DNA from: Planctomycetota bacterium | GTDB taxonomy: Bacteria > Planctomycetota > Phycisphaerae > Phycisphaerales > Zrk34 | DNA: 64,000 nt | NCBI GenBank assembly: GCA_016125255.1 | Contig: WGMD01000007.1 | Span: 62,001 to 126,000, forward strand | Reading direction: 5' to 3' | Shown here: positions 23,739 to 33,462 of the stretch, one piece after another | Position numbering within the stretch: the stretch's first letter is position 1 | Layout of the letters: every line of letters begins with the position of its first letter | The notes under the pieces: model-generated | Seen by the model: the letters and a program-made list of their open reading frames with translations, nothing else | What the model was told of the DNA's origin: nothing | Databases searched by the model: none | Position numbers and translations under genes: made by a program

Positions 23739-25541
23739 ATGACCACCTCCGCCGCACCTACGCGTCATCGCAAACTCATCGAATGGGTCGATGAAGTCGC
23801 CAAGCTTGTCACGCCCACCGATGTGCATTGGTGCGACGGGTCCGACGCCGAGTACGACCAGCTCGCCGCCCGGCTCGTCGCCGCCGGCACCTTCCGCAAG
23901 CTCAACGAAGCCAAGCGGCCCAACAGCTATCTGGCCTGGTCCGATCCCGCTGACGTCGCGCGCGTCGAGGATCGCACGTTCATCTGCTCGCTCAAAAAAG
24001 AAGACGCCGGCCCGACGAACAACTGGACCGATCCCGCCCAGATGAAAGCCAAGCTCACCGCGCTCTTCAAAGGCGCGATGGCCGGGCGCACCATGTACGT
24101 CATCCCCTACTCGATGGGCCCCGTCGGCTCGCCCATCGCGCACATCGGCGTGCAGATCACAGATTCGGCCTACGTCGTGTGCAACATGAAGATCATGGCG
24201 CGCATCGGCACCCCGGTGCTCAAAGTGCTCGGCGAGGACGGGCCGTTCGTGCCGGGACTGCATAGCGTCGGCTACCCGCTCGACAACGGGCGCGACGATG
24301 TGCCCTGGCCCTGCAACTCGCAGGACAAGTACATCGTGCACTTCCCCGAGTCGCGCGAAATCTGGTCATACGGCTCGGGCTACGGGGGCAATGCGCTGCT
24401 GGGCAAAAAATGCTTCGCGCTGCGCATCGCATCGGTCATGGCGCGCGATCAGGGGTGGATGGCCGAGCACATGCTCATCCTCAAACTCACCAGCCCCGAA
24501 GGCGAAGTGAAGTACATCACCGGCGCCTTCCCCTCCGCCTGCGGCAAGACAAATCTCGCCATGCTTGAGCCCACGCTGCCGGGATGGAAGGTCGAGACGG
24601 TCGGCGACGACATCGCATGGATGAAGTTCGGCAAGGACGGCCGGCTCCGCGCGATCAATCCGGAAGCCGGTTTCTTCGGCGTCGCGCCGGGCACGAGCGA
24701 CGAAACCAATTTCAACGCCATGCGCTCCTTCGACAAGAACGCGATCTTCACGAACGTCGCCCTGACCGACGACGGTGATGTGTGGTGGGAAGGTCTGCGG
24801 GCGGTGCCGCGGCATCTGGTCAACTGGCTCGGTCACGACTGGCACCCCGGCGATGCTGAGAAAGCAGCGCATCCCAATTCGCGCTTCACCGCCCCGGCCA
24901 AACAGTGCCCCGTCATCGCCCCCGAATGGGAGGACCCCGAAGGCGTGCCGATCGACGCCATCCTTTTCGGCGGACGCCGCGCCAGCACGCAGCCGCTCGT
25001 GCTCGAAGCGTTCGACTGGACGCACGGTACGTTTCTCGCATCGACGATGGCGTCGGAAAAGACCGCCGCCGCGGCGGGGAAAGTCGGCGAGCTGCGCTTC
25101 GATCCGATGGCGATGCTGCCCTTCTGCGGATATCACATGGGTGACTACTGGCAGCACTGGCTGGACATGGGCGCGCGCGGCGGGGCGAAGATGCCCAAGA
25201 TTTTCTACGTCAACTGGTTCCGCAAGAGCGCGTCGGGCAAATGGCTCTGGCCCGGCTTCGGGGAGAACAGCCGCGTGCTCAAGTGGGTCTGTCAGCGGTG
25301 CGACGACAAGGCCCAGGCGATTGAAAGTCCGATCGGTCTGCTCCCGGCGGCGGGCGATCTGGACCTCGCCGGTCTGAACATCGCGCCCGAGAACCTCGCT
25401 GAGCTTCTTTCCGTCAAGACCGACGAATGGCGGGCGATGATCCCGCAGCTCGAAGCGCACTACGCCAAATTCGGCGACAAACTTCCGGCGGCGCTGCGTG
25501 AGCAATTGATGAATCTTGAAATACGGCTCCAACGCGCTTGA
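23739..25541 (+). CDS. pckG: Phosphoenolpyruvate carboxykinase (GTP)
   Basis: 600-aa enzyme interconverting oxaloacetate and PEP with GTP/GDP, a central step of gluconeogenesis. It is the GTP-type, not the ATP-type: N-terminal [38 protein letters not shown], the P-loop-like [13 protein letters not shown] at about residues 264-276, [13 protein letters not shown], and the C-terminal [20 protein letters not shown] then [10 protein letters not shown]. The reactive Cys of the P-loop region (SACGKT) is present. A DUF4914 gene with a similar P-loop follows on the same strand 134 bp away. Confidence 0.97.
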   Translation: MTTSAAPTRHRKLIEWVDEVAKLVTPTDVHWCDGSDAEYDQLAARLVAAGTFRKLNEAKRPNSYLAWSDPADVARVEDRTFICSLKKEDAGPTNNWTDPAQMKAKLTALFKGAMAGRTMYVIPYSMGPVGSPIAHIGVQITDSAYVVCNMKIMARIGTPVLKVLGEDGPFVPGLHSVGYPLDNGRDDVPWPCNSQDKYIVHFPESREIWSYGSGYGGNALLGKKCFALRIASVMARDQGWMAEHMLILKLTSPEGEVKYITGAFPSACGKTNLAMLEPTLPGWKVETVGDDIAWMKFGKDGRLRAINPEAGFFGVAPGTSDETNFNAMRSFDKNAIFTNVALTDDGDVWWEGLRAVPRHLVNWLGHDWHPGDAEKAAHPNSRFTAPAKQCPVIAPEWEDPEGVPIDAILFGGRRASTQPLVLEAFDWTHGTFLASTMASEKTAAAAGKVGELRFDPMAMLPFCGYHMGDYWQHWLDMGARGGAKMPKIFYVNWFRKSASGKWLWPGFGENSRVLKWVCQRCDDKAQAIESPIGLLPAAGDLDLAGLNIAPENLAELLSVKTDEWRAMIPQLEAHYAKFGDKLPAALREQLMNLEIRLQRA

Positions 25542-25558
25542 ATCAGGCGGACCGCGTC

Positions 25559-25589
25559 AGAAGATTTTCTGATAAGAAGAACATCTTCT
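25559..25589. promoter_or_regulatory. Inverted repeat between pckG and the DUF4914 gene
   Basis: AGAAGAT and ATCTTCT arms around a 17-bp loop. There is no T-run, so it is not a classical terminator. It could stabilise the pckG mRNA end or be an operator for the downstream gene. Confidence 0.4.
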
Positions 25590-25613
25590 ATTCGCACGAC
25601 TCATATTTTGCGC

Positions 25614-25642
25614 TTCATTTTGAGGCGATTGTCCGCTAGAAT
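25614..25642 (+). promoter_or_regulatory. Candidate promoter of the DUF4914 gene
   Basis: -35 TTCATT (4/6), 17-bp spacer, -10 TAGAAT (5/6). It would start transcription at about 25649, 27 nt before ATG 25676. Confidence 0.4.
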
Positions 25643-25675
25643 CCCAACGACATTTCCTTGAAGATAGGATCACGT

Positions 25676-27586
25676 ATGCCCAGTGTGGAAAACATGCCGT
25701 CGTTCGCCCTGCCCGCGGAGGTTCAGGACATTCTCGCCGCCGCTCCCTCGTTCATCGTCGGCGAAAGCACGGAGCAACTGCTCGAGCTGGCCGTGCGCGA
25801 TGCCGGGCCGGACGGGTATCACGAAGTCTGGTACGACGTACCGGGGCAGGGTCGCGTACTCGAAGCCAAGGCGTGCAAGGTCCGCAACGGCATCGCCGCC
25901 AACTACATCGACCCGTACATGCGGCGGCGTGATCCGGATTGCATGGTGATCGGCGACATGCAGCCGACCAACAAGCCGCGCTACATGGATCGCTTCAACA
26001 AGCCCTTTGACGAGCTGCGTCAGGAAACCTTCGACTGGCTCAAGACGCAGGACCTGGCGATCTTCCCGTTCATGGCCGGCTCCAAACAGCACGGGATGCA
26101 CGCCGTGGTCGTCGCCCCGGCGAACGCGGGCTTTTTCGCGCTGGGGCTCGCCATGCTTCAGGGCATCCTCGGCCCCGACGAGATTCCCGACGACTTCTCG
26201 CCGCGCGCCGTCATCTACGTCGCCCCGCCTTTCCGTCATACGCACTTCGACGGCAAGCAGCTTGTCGTGCACAACCGCCGCAAGAATCTGCACGAACTGT
26301 TCAGCTACAACCTCTACCCCGGCCCCAGCGCCAAGAAGGGTATCTACGGCGTATTGATCAACCTCGGTGAAGCCGAGCACTGGGTCACCGCGCACTGTTC
26401 GACCGTCCAGGTCGTCACGCCCTACGACAACAAAGTCACCATCATGCACGAAGGCGCCTCCGGCGGCGGCAAGAGCGAAATGCTCGAAGAGGTTCACCGC
26501 GAACGCGACGGCCGTCTGCTGCTCGGCCGCAATGTCGTCACCGGCGACGAGCGCATGATCGTCATCCCCCGCACCTGCGAACTTCGCCCCGTCACCGACG
26601 ATATGGCCCTGTGTCATCCGTCGATTCAGCGCAACGACGGACGGCTGACGCTCATGGACGCCGAGGACGCATGGTTCATGCGCGTCAATCATCTCGGCCA
26701 CTACGGCACGGACCCGCACCTCGAAGCCGTCACGATTCAGCCCAAGGCCCCCCTGCTGTTCCTGAACATCGACGCCGTGCCCGGCTCCACCGCGCTGGTG
26801 TGGGACCACATTGAGGACGAGCCCGGCAAGCCGTGTCCCAATCCGCGCGTCGTTCTGCCGCGCCATATCGTACCCGGCGTCGTCAATCATCCCGTCTCCG
26901 TCGACATCCGAAGCTTCGGTGTCCGCATGCCTCCATGCACCAGCAAGGCCCCGACCTACGGCATCGCCGGTCTGATGCACCTGTTGCCCGCTTCCCTCGC
27001 ATGGCTCTGGCGTCTCGTCGCCCCGCGCGGACACGGCAACCCCAGCATCGTCGGCGGGGAATCCATGGCCTCCGAAGGCGTCGGCTCCTACTGGCCCTTC
27101 GCCACCGGACGACGCGTCGATCAGGCCAACCTCCTGCTTCGACAGATCATGTCCACGCCCAAAGTCCGCTACGTGCTCATCCCCAATCAGCACGTCGGCG
27201 CGTGGAAAGTCGGCTTCATGCCCCAGTGGATCGCCCGCGAATATCTCGCCCGCCGCGGCGGCGCCAAATTCACCAATGAGCAGATCGTCCCCGCGCGATG
27301 CCCGCTGCTCGGCTACGCCATGAAGACCCTCATGGTCGAAGGACAGACCATCGGCAACTGGTTCCTCCGCACCGAAACCCAGTACGAAGTCGGCGAGGAA
27401 ACCTACGACAAGGGCGCTGACATCCTTCAGACCTTCTTCAAGGACCAGCTCAAGAAGTTCATCGAGCCCGACCTCGATCCCAACGGCAAGAAGATCATCG
27501 AGTGCTGCCTCGACAATGGCAAACTCGAAGACTACCTCGGCCTCATCAGCGCCGAACCGGTCATCGAAGATTCGCCCTACTATTGA
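25676..27586 (+). CDS. DUF4914 family protein (PEPCK-like P-loop)
   Basis: 636 aa. ATG at 25676 has AGGAT 8 nt upstream; a TTG 18 bp earlier is less likely. The family has no assigned activity. Visible features: MAGSKQHGMHAVVVAPANAG, the glycine-rich P-loop MHEGASGGGKSEMLEE (about residues 255-270), RTCELRPVTDDMALCHPSIQ, and a C-terminal half with GRRVDQANLLLRQIMSTPK and YVLIPNQHVGAWKVGFMPQW. GASGGGKS resembles the kinase motif of PEP carboxykinase and HPr kinase. Following pckG directly suggests a related nucleotide-dependent function. A strong terminator follows. Confidence 0.82.
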   Translation: MPSVENMPSFALPAEVQDILAAAPSFIVGESTEQLLELAVRDAGPDGYHEVWYDVPGQGRVLEAKACKVRNGIAANYIDPYMRRRDPDCMVIGDMQPTNKPRYMDRFNKPFDELRQETFDWLKTQDLAIFPFMAGSKQHGMHAVVVAPANAGFFALGLAMLQGILGPDEIPDDFSPRAVIYVAPPFRHTHFDGKQLVVHNRRKNLHELFSYNLYPGPSAKKGIYGVLINLGEAEHWVTAHCSTVQVVTPYDNKVTIMHEGASGGGKSEMLEEVHRERDGRLLLGRNVVTGDERMIVIPRTCELRPVTDDMALCHPSIQRNDGRLTLMDAEDAWFMRVNHLGHYGTDPHLEAVTIQPKAPLLFLNIDAVPGSTALVWDHIEDEPGKPCPNPRVVLPRHIVPGVVNHPVSVDIRSFGVRMPPCTSKAPTYGIAGLMHLLPASLAWLWRLVAPRGHGNPSIVGGESMASEGVGSYWPFATGRRVDQANLLLRQIMSTPKVRYVLIPNQHVGAWKVGFMPQWIAREYLARRGGAKFTNEQIVPARCPLLGYAMKTLMVEGQTIGNWFLRTETQYEVGEETYDKGADILQTFFKDQLKKFIEPDLDPNGKKIIECCLDNGKLEDYLGLISAEPVIEDSPYY

Positions 27587-27963
27587 TCGGCGAACGAAAC
27601 TTAAGAATCACCAACGCCCCGAAGCATCGCTTCGGGGCTTTTTTGCTGTCGCGATTCGCAGCGCCACCGGGCCGCCGCATCAGTTTGAACATCAGGCCGA
27701 TGGATGATGCGGATGATGCAGCGCCCGTCGTCGGCAATGTGTACCCATCGTGCGTTCGCGCGCCGCAGCCGCTCGTTTTCGCAGCAGCCCGCCCATCGCC
27801 CTGCGCGCTTACGCAGCCGCACAGCCCTGCGACAATCCGCTTTTTCCTCGGCGAAAATGCGTGTTTTTGTTTCAACCTTGTAACGAAAACTTCTACAATG
27901 GCATCGCAGTGGGTGTTCAGCAAGCAACCCACAACCCTTTTCCTCTTTGAAGGAGTATCCGCC
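27587..27963. other. Intergenic region between DUF4914 gene and small secreted-protein gene
   Basis: Contains the DUF4914 terminator and, near its right end, the presumed promoter of the next gene (-10 TACAAT at 27894-27899; -35 unclear). The middle part has no supported gene. Confidence 0.6.
27616..27644 (+). terminator. Rho-independent terminator after the DUF4914 gene
   Basis: GCCCCGAAGC and GCTTCGGGGC form a 10-bp stem with a 3-nt loop, followed by six T residues. Textbook intrinsic terminator on the plus strand. Confidence 0.93.
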
Positions 27964-28188
27964 ATGAAGACTTTCCTGACCGCCGCCGTGATCGTCGCCG
28001 CCGCCTTCTCCGCCCCGGTTTTCGCCGGCACCCACGCCACCGTGCTCCGCGTCAACCAGCAGCAGGCCATGGCCCAAGGCAACCAACAGGCGCCCTACGC
28101 CCTGACCGGCAAGGCCCAGCACCTCGTGCCTCCGCAGCGCGACGCCCTCGACGCCCGCGTCCTCGCCGGCGGCCGCAACGCCCACTGA
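27964..28188 (+). CDS. Small secreted protein of unknown function
   Basis: 74 aa. GAAGGAG precedes ATG at 27964, one of the best ribosome sites in the window. Signal peptide MKTFLTAAVIVAAAFSAPVF ends at AGTHA. The mature part of about 50 residues is rich in Gln and Ala (RVNQQQAMAQGNQQAPYALT) and ends with RDALDARVLAGGRNAH. No family is recognised. It has its own -10-like TACAAT and a terminator, so it is a monocistronic and possibly abundant small exported protein, perhaps periplasmic. Confidence 0.75.
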   Translation: MKTFLTAAVIVAAAFSAPVFAGTHATVLRVNQQQAMAQGNQQAPYALTGKAQHLVPPQRDALDARVLAGGRNAH

Positions 28189-28231
28189 TCAGCATCAGTG
28201 TCGGCAATACATACGATGACATGACAAAGAA

Positions 28232-28261
28232 GCCCACGGTGCTCCACCGTGGGCTTCTTTA
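28232..28261. terminator. Intrinsic terminator between the small secreted-protein gene and ureC
   Basis: GCCCACGGTG and CACCGTGGGC stem with a short loop, followed by TTCTTT on the plus strand and preceded by TCTTTG on the minus strand. It probably terminates both the small-protein mRNA and the urease operon. Confidence 0.88.
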
Positions 28262-28267
28262 TTGAAA

Positions 28268-29983
28268 TCAAAACAGAAAATACCGCTGCGCCAATGGCAA
28301 CTTCGTCGCCGGTTCACACATCAGTTCCACCCCATCCGCTTTGACACGATAAGTCTCCGGATCAACTTCAATCCGCGGCGTGGCGTCGTTGAGTTTCATG
28401 TCCGCCTTCGTGAGTTTGCGGCAGTCCTTGATCGCTTCGACGCGCTTCGTCAGCCCATACTTCGTCGCCACATCGTCGTCCGCCGCCGCCTGACTCACGA
28501 ACGAGATGCTGCTGTGCCCCAGCGCCCGCCCGCGCGCGGCGAACATCGGGCGCATCGACACAAGCTGCGGCGTCGGAATCGACGCGTTGGGGTCGCCCAT
28601 CTGGGCCCACGCGATATGCCCGCCCTTGATGACGATCTCCGGTTTCGCCCCGAACATTGACGGCTTCCACAACACCAGGTCCGCGAACTTGCCGACTTCG
28701 ACGGAGCCGATCAGATGCCCCATGCCGTGCGCGATCGCCGGGTTGATCGTGTATTTGGCCACGTAGCGTTTGATCCGAGCGTTGTCGTGCTCCGCCGGAT
28801 CGCCGGCGAGCGCCCCGCGCTGATCCTTCATTTTGCTCGCCGTCTGCCACGTCCGCGTCACGACTTCGCCGACGCGGCCCATCGCCTGGCTGTCCGACCC
28901 CATGATCGAAAACGCGCCGATGTCATGCAGAATATCCTCGGCGGCGATCGTCTCGCCGCGGATGCGCGACTCGGCGAAGGCGACGTCCTCGGGCAGATTC
29001 TTATCAAGGTGGTGACAGACCATGAGCATGTCCAGGTGCTCGTCCATCGTGTTGACCGTGAACGGGCGCGTCGGATTCGTCGAGCTGGGCAAGACATTCG
29101 GCTCGCCGCAGACGCGGATGATATCGGGCGCGTGTCCGCCGCCGGCGCCTTCGGTGTGATACGTGTGAATCGTGCGCCCCTTGAACGCCGCGATCGACGC
29201 TTCGACGAAGCCCGATTCGTTGAGCGTGTCGGTGTGAATCGTGATCTGCACATCCATCTCGTCCGCCACGCCGAGGCAGCAGTCGATCGCCGCCGGCGTC
29301 GTGCCCCAGTCTTCATGAAGCTTGAGCCCCACCGCCCCCGCGCGCACCTGCTCCGGCAGCCCCAGCGGCACCGCCGTATTGCCCTTGCCGAGAAACCCGA
29401 AGTTCATCGGGATGTCGTCAGACGCGCGCAGCATCATGGCGATGTTCGCCGCGCCCGGCGTGCAGGTCGTCGCGCAGGTTCCCGTCGCCGGACCCGTCCC
29501 GCCGCCGACGAGCGTCGTCAGCCCCGATGCGATCGCTTCGTCGGCGATCTGCGGGCAGATGAAGTGAATGTGCGTGTCGAGTCCGCCGGCGGTCAGAATC
29601 AATCCTTCGCCCGCGATCGCTTCGGTCGTCACGCCGACGACCATGTTCTTCCCCACGCCCGGCATGACATCCGGGTTGCCCGCCTTGCCGATCCCGACGA
29701 TGAACCCGTTCTTGATGCCGACGTCGGCTTTGTAGATGCCGGTGTAGTCGACGATCAGGGCGTTGGTGATGACATAATCGAGCGCGAGATTCGGGTCGCC
29801 GCCGGCCCGCTGGCCCATGCCTTCGCGCAGCACTTTCCCGCCGCCGAATTTGCACTCGTCGCCGTAGACCGTCATGTCCTTTTCGACCTGAAGCATGAGC
29901 GACGTATCCCCGAGACGGAGTCGATCGCCTCTCGTCGGGCCGAACATCTCGGCGTAGGCGCTGCGCGGCATCTTGTATGACAT
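28268..29983 (-). CDS. ureC: Urease subunit alpha
   Basis: Catalytic subunit of nickel urease, hydrolysing urea to ammonia and carbamate. 571 aa, the usual length. Key sites: HxH in [12 protein letters not shown], the carbamylated lysine in [10 protein letters not shown] (Lys221), nickel/urea ligands in [15 protein letters not shown], the catalytic histidine loop [20 protein letters not shown], and [17 protein letters not shown] at 29983 has GGGAG 7 nt upstream. Last gene of the ureF-G-D-AB-C operon, followed by a terminator. Confidence 0.98.
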   Translation of the reverse strand: MSYKMPRSAYAEMFGPTRGDRLRLGDTSLMLQVEKDMTVYGDECKFGGGKVLREGMGQRAGGDPNLALDYVITNALIVDYTGIYKADVGIKNGFIVGIGKAGNPDVMPGVGKNMVVGVTTEAIAGEGLILTAGGLDTHIHFICPQIADEAIASGLTTLVGGGTGPATGTCATTCTPGAANIAMMLRASDDIPMNFGFLGKGNTAVPLGLPEQVRAGAVGLKLHEDWGTTPAAIDCCLGVADEMDVQITIHTDTLNESGFVEASIAAFKGRTIHTYHTEGAGGGHAPDIIRVCGEPNVLPSSTNPTRPFTVNTMDEHLDMLMVCHHLDKNLPEDVAFAESRIRGETIAAEDILHDIGAFSIMGSDSQAMGRVGEVVTRTWQTASKMKDQRGALAGDPAEHDNARIKRYVAKYTINPAIAHGMGHLIGSVEVGKFADLVLWKPSMFGAKPEIVIKGGHIAWAQMGDPNASIPTPQLVSMRPMFAARGRALGHSSISFVSQAAADDDVATKYGLTKRVEAIKDCRKLTKADMKLNDATPRIEVDPETYRVKADGVELMCEPATKLPLAQRYFLF

Positions 29984-30001
29984 GAATAGCTCCCGCGCCG
30001 G

Positions 30002-30760
30002 TCAGGCCGGCGAATGTCCGAATTTTTCCGCGGCGACACGCTTGAGCATCGCGGCGCGCCCCGCTTCGCTCACCGGTCCGACGCCCAGATTGTTGCCCCC
30101 ATTGATCACCTGCTCGCCCGCAATCGCCACCAGCGAAACCGTCTTCGTCTCGCCCGGCTCGAACCGCACCGCCGTCCCCGCCGGAATATCGAGTCGCATC
30201 CCGTACGCCGCGCCGCGATCGAACACCAGCGCCGCGTTCGTCTCCCCAAAGTGATAATGCGAACCGACCTGCACCGGACGATCGCCGGTGTTGGTCACCT
30301 TGAGCGTGCACGTCGGCCGACCGGCATTGAGCTCCAGCTCGCCCGCCATCGCCGTGCATACACCGGGCGTCAGCATTTCCTTCTCATCCCCGAACGCGCT
30401 CAGCTCGGGCACCGGCAGAAAACTGCCGTACAGCGCCAGCTTCAGGTCGCCGTTCTCCGCCGCGATCGGATGGTGAATCGTGACCAGCTTCGTGCCGTCC
30501 GGAAACGTCCCCTCGATCTGCACCTCATGAATCATCTCGGCGACGCCGGGCATAACCTGCCGCCTCCCGAGCATCCGCCGACCCAAATCCATCAACTCCG
30601 CCACGCGCTTCCCGTCACGGATCATCTCCATGACCTGCGTGGCGAGCAGCGCGATTGCTTCGGGATAGTTGAGCCGCACGCCGCGGGCCAGTCGCTTCTG
30701 CGCGACGAAACCCGCCTGGTGCAGCGTCAGCTTTTCGATTTCACGCGGCGTCAAATGCAT
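30002..30760 (-). CDS. ureAB: Urease subunits gamma and beta fused (UreA-UreB)
   Basis: 252 aa, carrying two structural subunits in one chain, as in Helicobacter and some other bacteria. Residues 1-100 are UreA ([60 protein letters not shown] with a [10 protein letters not shown] end). Residues about 130-240 are UreB ([54 protein letters not shown]). The joint is an uncharged linker of about 25 residues ([14 protein letters not shown]). GAGG precedes ATG 30760. 18 bp before ureC. Confidence 0.96.
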   Translation of the reverse strand: MHLTPREIEKLTLHQAGFVAQKRLARGVRLNYPEAIALLATQVMEMIRDGKRVAELMDLGRRMLGRRQVMPGVAEMIHEVQIEGTFPDGTKLVTIHHPIAAENGDLKLALYGSFLPVPELSAFGDEKEMLTPGVCTAMAGELELNAGRPTCTLKVTNTGDRPVQVGSHYHFGETNAALVFDRGAAYGMRLDIPAGTAVRFEPGETKTVSLVAIAGEQVINGGNNLGVGPVSEAGRAAMLKRVAAEKFGHSPA

Positions 30761-30795
30761 CGCTGATCCTCGTCAAAAGGAACGCCAATCCAACC

Positions 30796-31692
30796 TTACC
30801 ACTTCCGATCCCACGGCCCCGCCCCCAACAGCCGATTCAAAAATCCAACCTCCGCCCGAATCGCGTGCCCCACTTCCTCCGTCGTCCGCCCTGCGATCCG
30901 CATCACCGCCCCCCACTCAAACAAGCTCGCCATCGCACACGCCGACGCGCCGCGCACGAGCGGCTCGCTCGCGTTCCGCTCGCACATCGCCTTCGCCTGA
31001 TCGCGCAGCTTTTCGCCGATGAGCATCAGCGTGGCGAAACAGTGCGACGCGCCCGCGGCGTGCATCGCATCAATCGGGCTGGCGCTCTGATCAAGCCGCA
31101 GCCGGTCGAACACGATGCGCTTGCCGCCGAGCGTCACCTCGTTGCGACTGTCGTATCGGTCGAACGCCCATCGCTCCCCGCGGGCCGCCCGGCCGCTGGT
31201 GATCCAATCCAACAGCACCAGCGATCCGCCCGCTTCGATATCGAACCGCTGCCGCTGCTCGTACACCGCCTGCGCAAAACACACGATCGGGTCGGGCATC
31301 ACGACAAGCAATCCATCGTCCCCGATGCGGGCGTGCATCGTCTGCTTCGCCCCGCGCTCGCCCTGCCGGTGATACACCTTCGTCGACGCCTGCGTCATCA
31401 GTACGCCCGTCGCCCCCTCGCCGATCGTCACGTCCAGTTCGATCGCGTCCCCCGCGACGAGCCCGCCGCCGAAGCTGCTGACATACACCCACGCCGCCGG
31501 TCCGGGCCTGCGCGGGCATAGCAATTTGAGCGGGGCCGTCCCGCGAAGACGCACAATCGCCGACCGCCCCGCCACCTGTTCGATCGCAATCTCGCCCGCA
31601 CTGACCTGCGAGCGCGACGCGTCTTCCGCTTCGCCGCCGGCGCTGCGGGTATGTCGGCCCAACTCGATATCGCGCGACTCCAACAGCGTCAC
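30796..31692 (-). CDS. ureD: Urease accessory protein UreD
   Basis: 298 aa. UreD forms the UreD-F-G chaperone complex that loads nickel into apo-urease. Family motifs: LRGTAPLKLLCPRRPGPAAW, VSSFGGGLVAGDAIELDVTI, GVLMTQASTKVYHRQGERG and GMPDPIVCFAQAVYEQRQRF-like segments. The start is GTG at 31692 with GGAG 7 nt upstream. Located between ureG and ureAB, both co-directional. Confidence 0.94.
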   Translation of the reverse strand: MTLLESRDIELGRHTRSAGGEAEDASRSQVSAGEIAIEQVAGRSAIVRLRGTAPLKLLCPRRPGPAAWVYVSSFGGGLVAGDAIELDVTIGEGATGVLMTQASTKVYHRQGERGAKQTMHARIGDDGLLVVMPDPIVCFAQAVYEQRQRFDIEAGGSLVLLDWITSGRAARGERWAFDRYDSRNEVTLGGKRIVFDRLRLDQSASPIDAMHAAGASHCFATLMLIGEKLRDQAKAMCERNASEPLVRGASACAMASLFEWGAVMRIAGRTTEEVGHAIRAEVGFLNRLLGAGPWDRKW

Positions 31693-31704
31693 TTGACCGC
31701 TCCG

Positions 31705-32424
31705 TCAATGCGTATGGTCCACACCCGTCGCATGCTGCCACGCATGCAGCACATGATGCGCAATGTCCCGCACGCCGTTGCCATGCCTGATGCTGCCCAT
31801 GATGAACGGCCCGTCGCCGCGCATCTTCTTCGCATCCCGATCCATCACCGCCAAGTCCGCCCCCACCGCCGCCGCGAGGTCGATCTTGTTGATCACCAAA
31901 AGGTCCGCCTGCGTAATCCCCGGCCCGCCCTTGCGCGGAATCTTGTCGCCCCCCGCCACGTCGATCACATAAATGGTGTAATCCGCCAGCTCTCGGCTGA
32001 AATGGGCCGCCAGATTGTCCCCGCCCGATTCGCAGAAGAGCATCTGCGGATGAAACTGCTGCGTGAGCTTCTCCAGCGCGATGATGTTCGGCGTGATGTC
32101 CTCGCGGATCGCCGCATGCGGGCATCCGCCGGTCTCGACCGCCGCGATGCGCTCCGCCGGCAACGCCTTGTTCCGCACGAGAAACTCCGTGTCCTCGCGC
32201 GTGAAGATGTCATTGGTCACCACCGCGATGTTGTAATCATCCCGCAACAGCTCGCAAAGCTTGAGCACCAGCGCCGTCTTGCCCGACCCGACCGGCCCGC
32301 CGATGCCGACCGTGAACGACCGGCGGGTAAAGTCACGGTTGGCGAGCATCTCGCCCCGCTCGTGGTAGTGACCGGGATGGTCCATGTGTTCGTGCTCATG
32401 ATCGTGACCGGCGTGCATATGCAT
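31705..32424 (-). CDS. ureG: Urease accessory GTPase UreG with histidine-rich ends
   Basis: 239 aa. Core SIMIBI GTPase: [20 protein letters not shown] (P-loop), [18 protein letters not shown], the metal-binding [11 protein letters not shown] (CPH motif), [17 protein letters not shown] and [15 protein letters not shown]. Unusually, the N-terminal 24 residues carry about 9 His ([20 protein letters not shown]), and the C-terminus ends HATGVDHTH. Since no ureE is visible in the cluster, this His-rich region may provide the nickel-donor function. GGGAGG precedes ATG 32424. Confidence 0.96.
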   Translation of the reverse strand: MHMHAGHDHEHEHMDHPGHYHERGEMLANRDFTRRSFTVGIGGPVGSGKTALVLKLCELLRDDYNIAVVTNDIFTREDTEFLVRNKALPAERIAAVETGGCPHAAIREDITPNIIALEKLTQQFHPQMLFCESGGDNLAAHFSRELADYTIYVIDVAGGDKIPRKGGPGITQADLLVINKIDLAAAVGADLAVMDRDAKKMRGDGPFIMGSIRHGNGVRDIAHHVLHAWQHATGVDHTH

Positions 32425-32436
32425 GGTGCGCCTCCC

Positions 32437-33138
32437 TTAGGATTGAAACAGCCGCGAGTACAGACGATCCTGCCCGCCTTGAAGAATGTCCATCAGCGGC
32501 GCCGTCTGACACGCATCAGCCGGGCCCAACCCCGCCGACTGCGCAGAGACTGATCGCGCCGCGCCTTCCAGTTCCCTTTGCAAAGACTGTGCCTCGAAAG
32601 GCCCGACGATGTTCAGGCGCGTCCCCGCTGACAGCAGACCGCGCACCGTCGTGAACAGAAACAGATCGCGCGTCCGCTCCAGGTCGAGACCCACCGCCTG
32701 TCCCAGCACGCCGAACACGCACGCCAGATGCCCCGGCGTCCGCTCCTGGCGCGCCATCGCTTCGATGCGCGTCAGCTCTTCGCTGCGGTACACCATCGAT
32801 GTGCTCCGCAAAAGCGCGCCGCCCTGCCGCCGGCTCGCGCGATTGGCGACGTGATTGAGCAGCATGGCGTCGCAATGCGCATCGTGTTCCTGGAAGTTTT
32901 GGGAATCGGCATAAGTTGCATGAATGAACGGACACGCTCCAAACGCCGCCTGAACGAGCGCGGTCTGAACATATTGCCCGAGCGATGCACCGTCGTGCAC
33001 GAGGCCGGTCGCACGAGCGACCTCCAGCCCGCCCGAGTGCGTGAACCCGCCGCTGGGAAATGCCGAGTCGATGAGTTGCCAGCATGTCCAATCATGCATC
33101 TGCATCGATGGCGAGTGTACGTTTGCGGCGACGGTCAT
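32437..33138 (-). CDS. ureF: Urease accessory protein UreF
   Basis: 233 aa. All-helical UreF fold: LIDSAFPSGGFTHSGGLEVA at the N-terminus, YVQTALVQAAFGACPFIHAT, and a C-terminal end LMDILQGGQDRLYSRLFQS. UreF gates GTP hydrolysis by UreG during nickel insertion. The ATG at 33138 adds a short tail before the conserved start; ATGs at 33105 or 33099 are also possible and none has a Shine-Dalgarno. First gene of the urease operon, divergent from the porin gene. Confidence 0.94.
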   Translation of the reverse strand: MTVAANVHSPSMQMHDWTCWQLIDSAFPSGGFTHSGGLEVARATGLVHDGASLGQYVQTALVQAAFGACPFIHATYADSQNFQEHDAHCDAMLLNHVANRASRRQGGALLRSTSMVYRSEELTRIEAMARQERTPGHLACVFGVLGQAVGLDLERTRDLFLFTTVRGLLSAGTRLNIVGPFEAQSLQRELEGAARSVSAQSAGLGPADACQTAPLMDILQGGQDRLYSRLFQS

Positions 33139-33462
33139 GCAAACAATCGTTATTGAGCATACGCGATGGACGCTTCGGCGCAGATCAACGGCGGCCGTGA
33201 TGAATCTCTAAGCATGACGGACGATCCATGATGCCTGATGCGTCAATTCTCAGCAGCGATTGATTGAAGAACCTATCTAATCGAAGTTGGCATACCCTTT
33301 GCAATCTCCCATTTGAGCGTGCGTCGATTGCATGGAATGTAATCATCTCATCCGTCGGGGATGACACGCGGGTGGATCATTAACCGGGCAATTGCCCAAA
33401 GGTCAGGAAACGTCAGCCCCAACGCGGGCGCACTCAACCCCCATTTTCTAGGAGCACAACCA
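33139..33462. other. Divergent intergenic region: ureF (left) and porin gene (right)
   Basis: No gene is supported. It contains a sigma-54 promoter for the porin and presumably the urease promoter on the opposite strand, which is not obvious. Lower GC than the flanking genes. An activator site (NtrC-like inverted repeat) was looked for but not recognised with confidence. Confidence 0.6.
33288..33303 (+). promoter_or_regulatory. Sigma-54 promoter of the porin gene
   Basis: TGGCATACCCTTTGCA: -24 GG and -12 GC are present with the exact 10-bp spacing of the TGGCAC-N5-TTGCA consensus; 1-2 mismatches in less conserved positions. Predicted start about 33313, leader of about 150 nt. Confidence 0.8.

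Noticed and set aside
27880-27900. TTGTAA...TACAAT as a -35/-10 pair for the small secreted protein
   Set aside because: The spacer is only 10 bp. TACAAT alone may be a -10, but the -35 is unclear.
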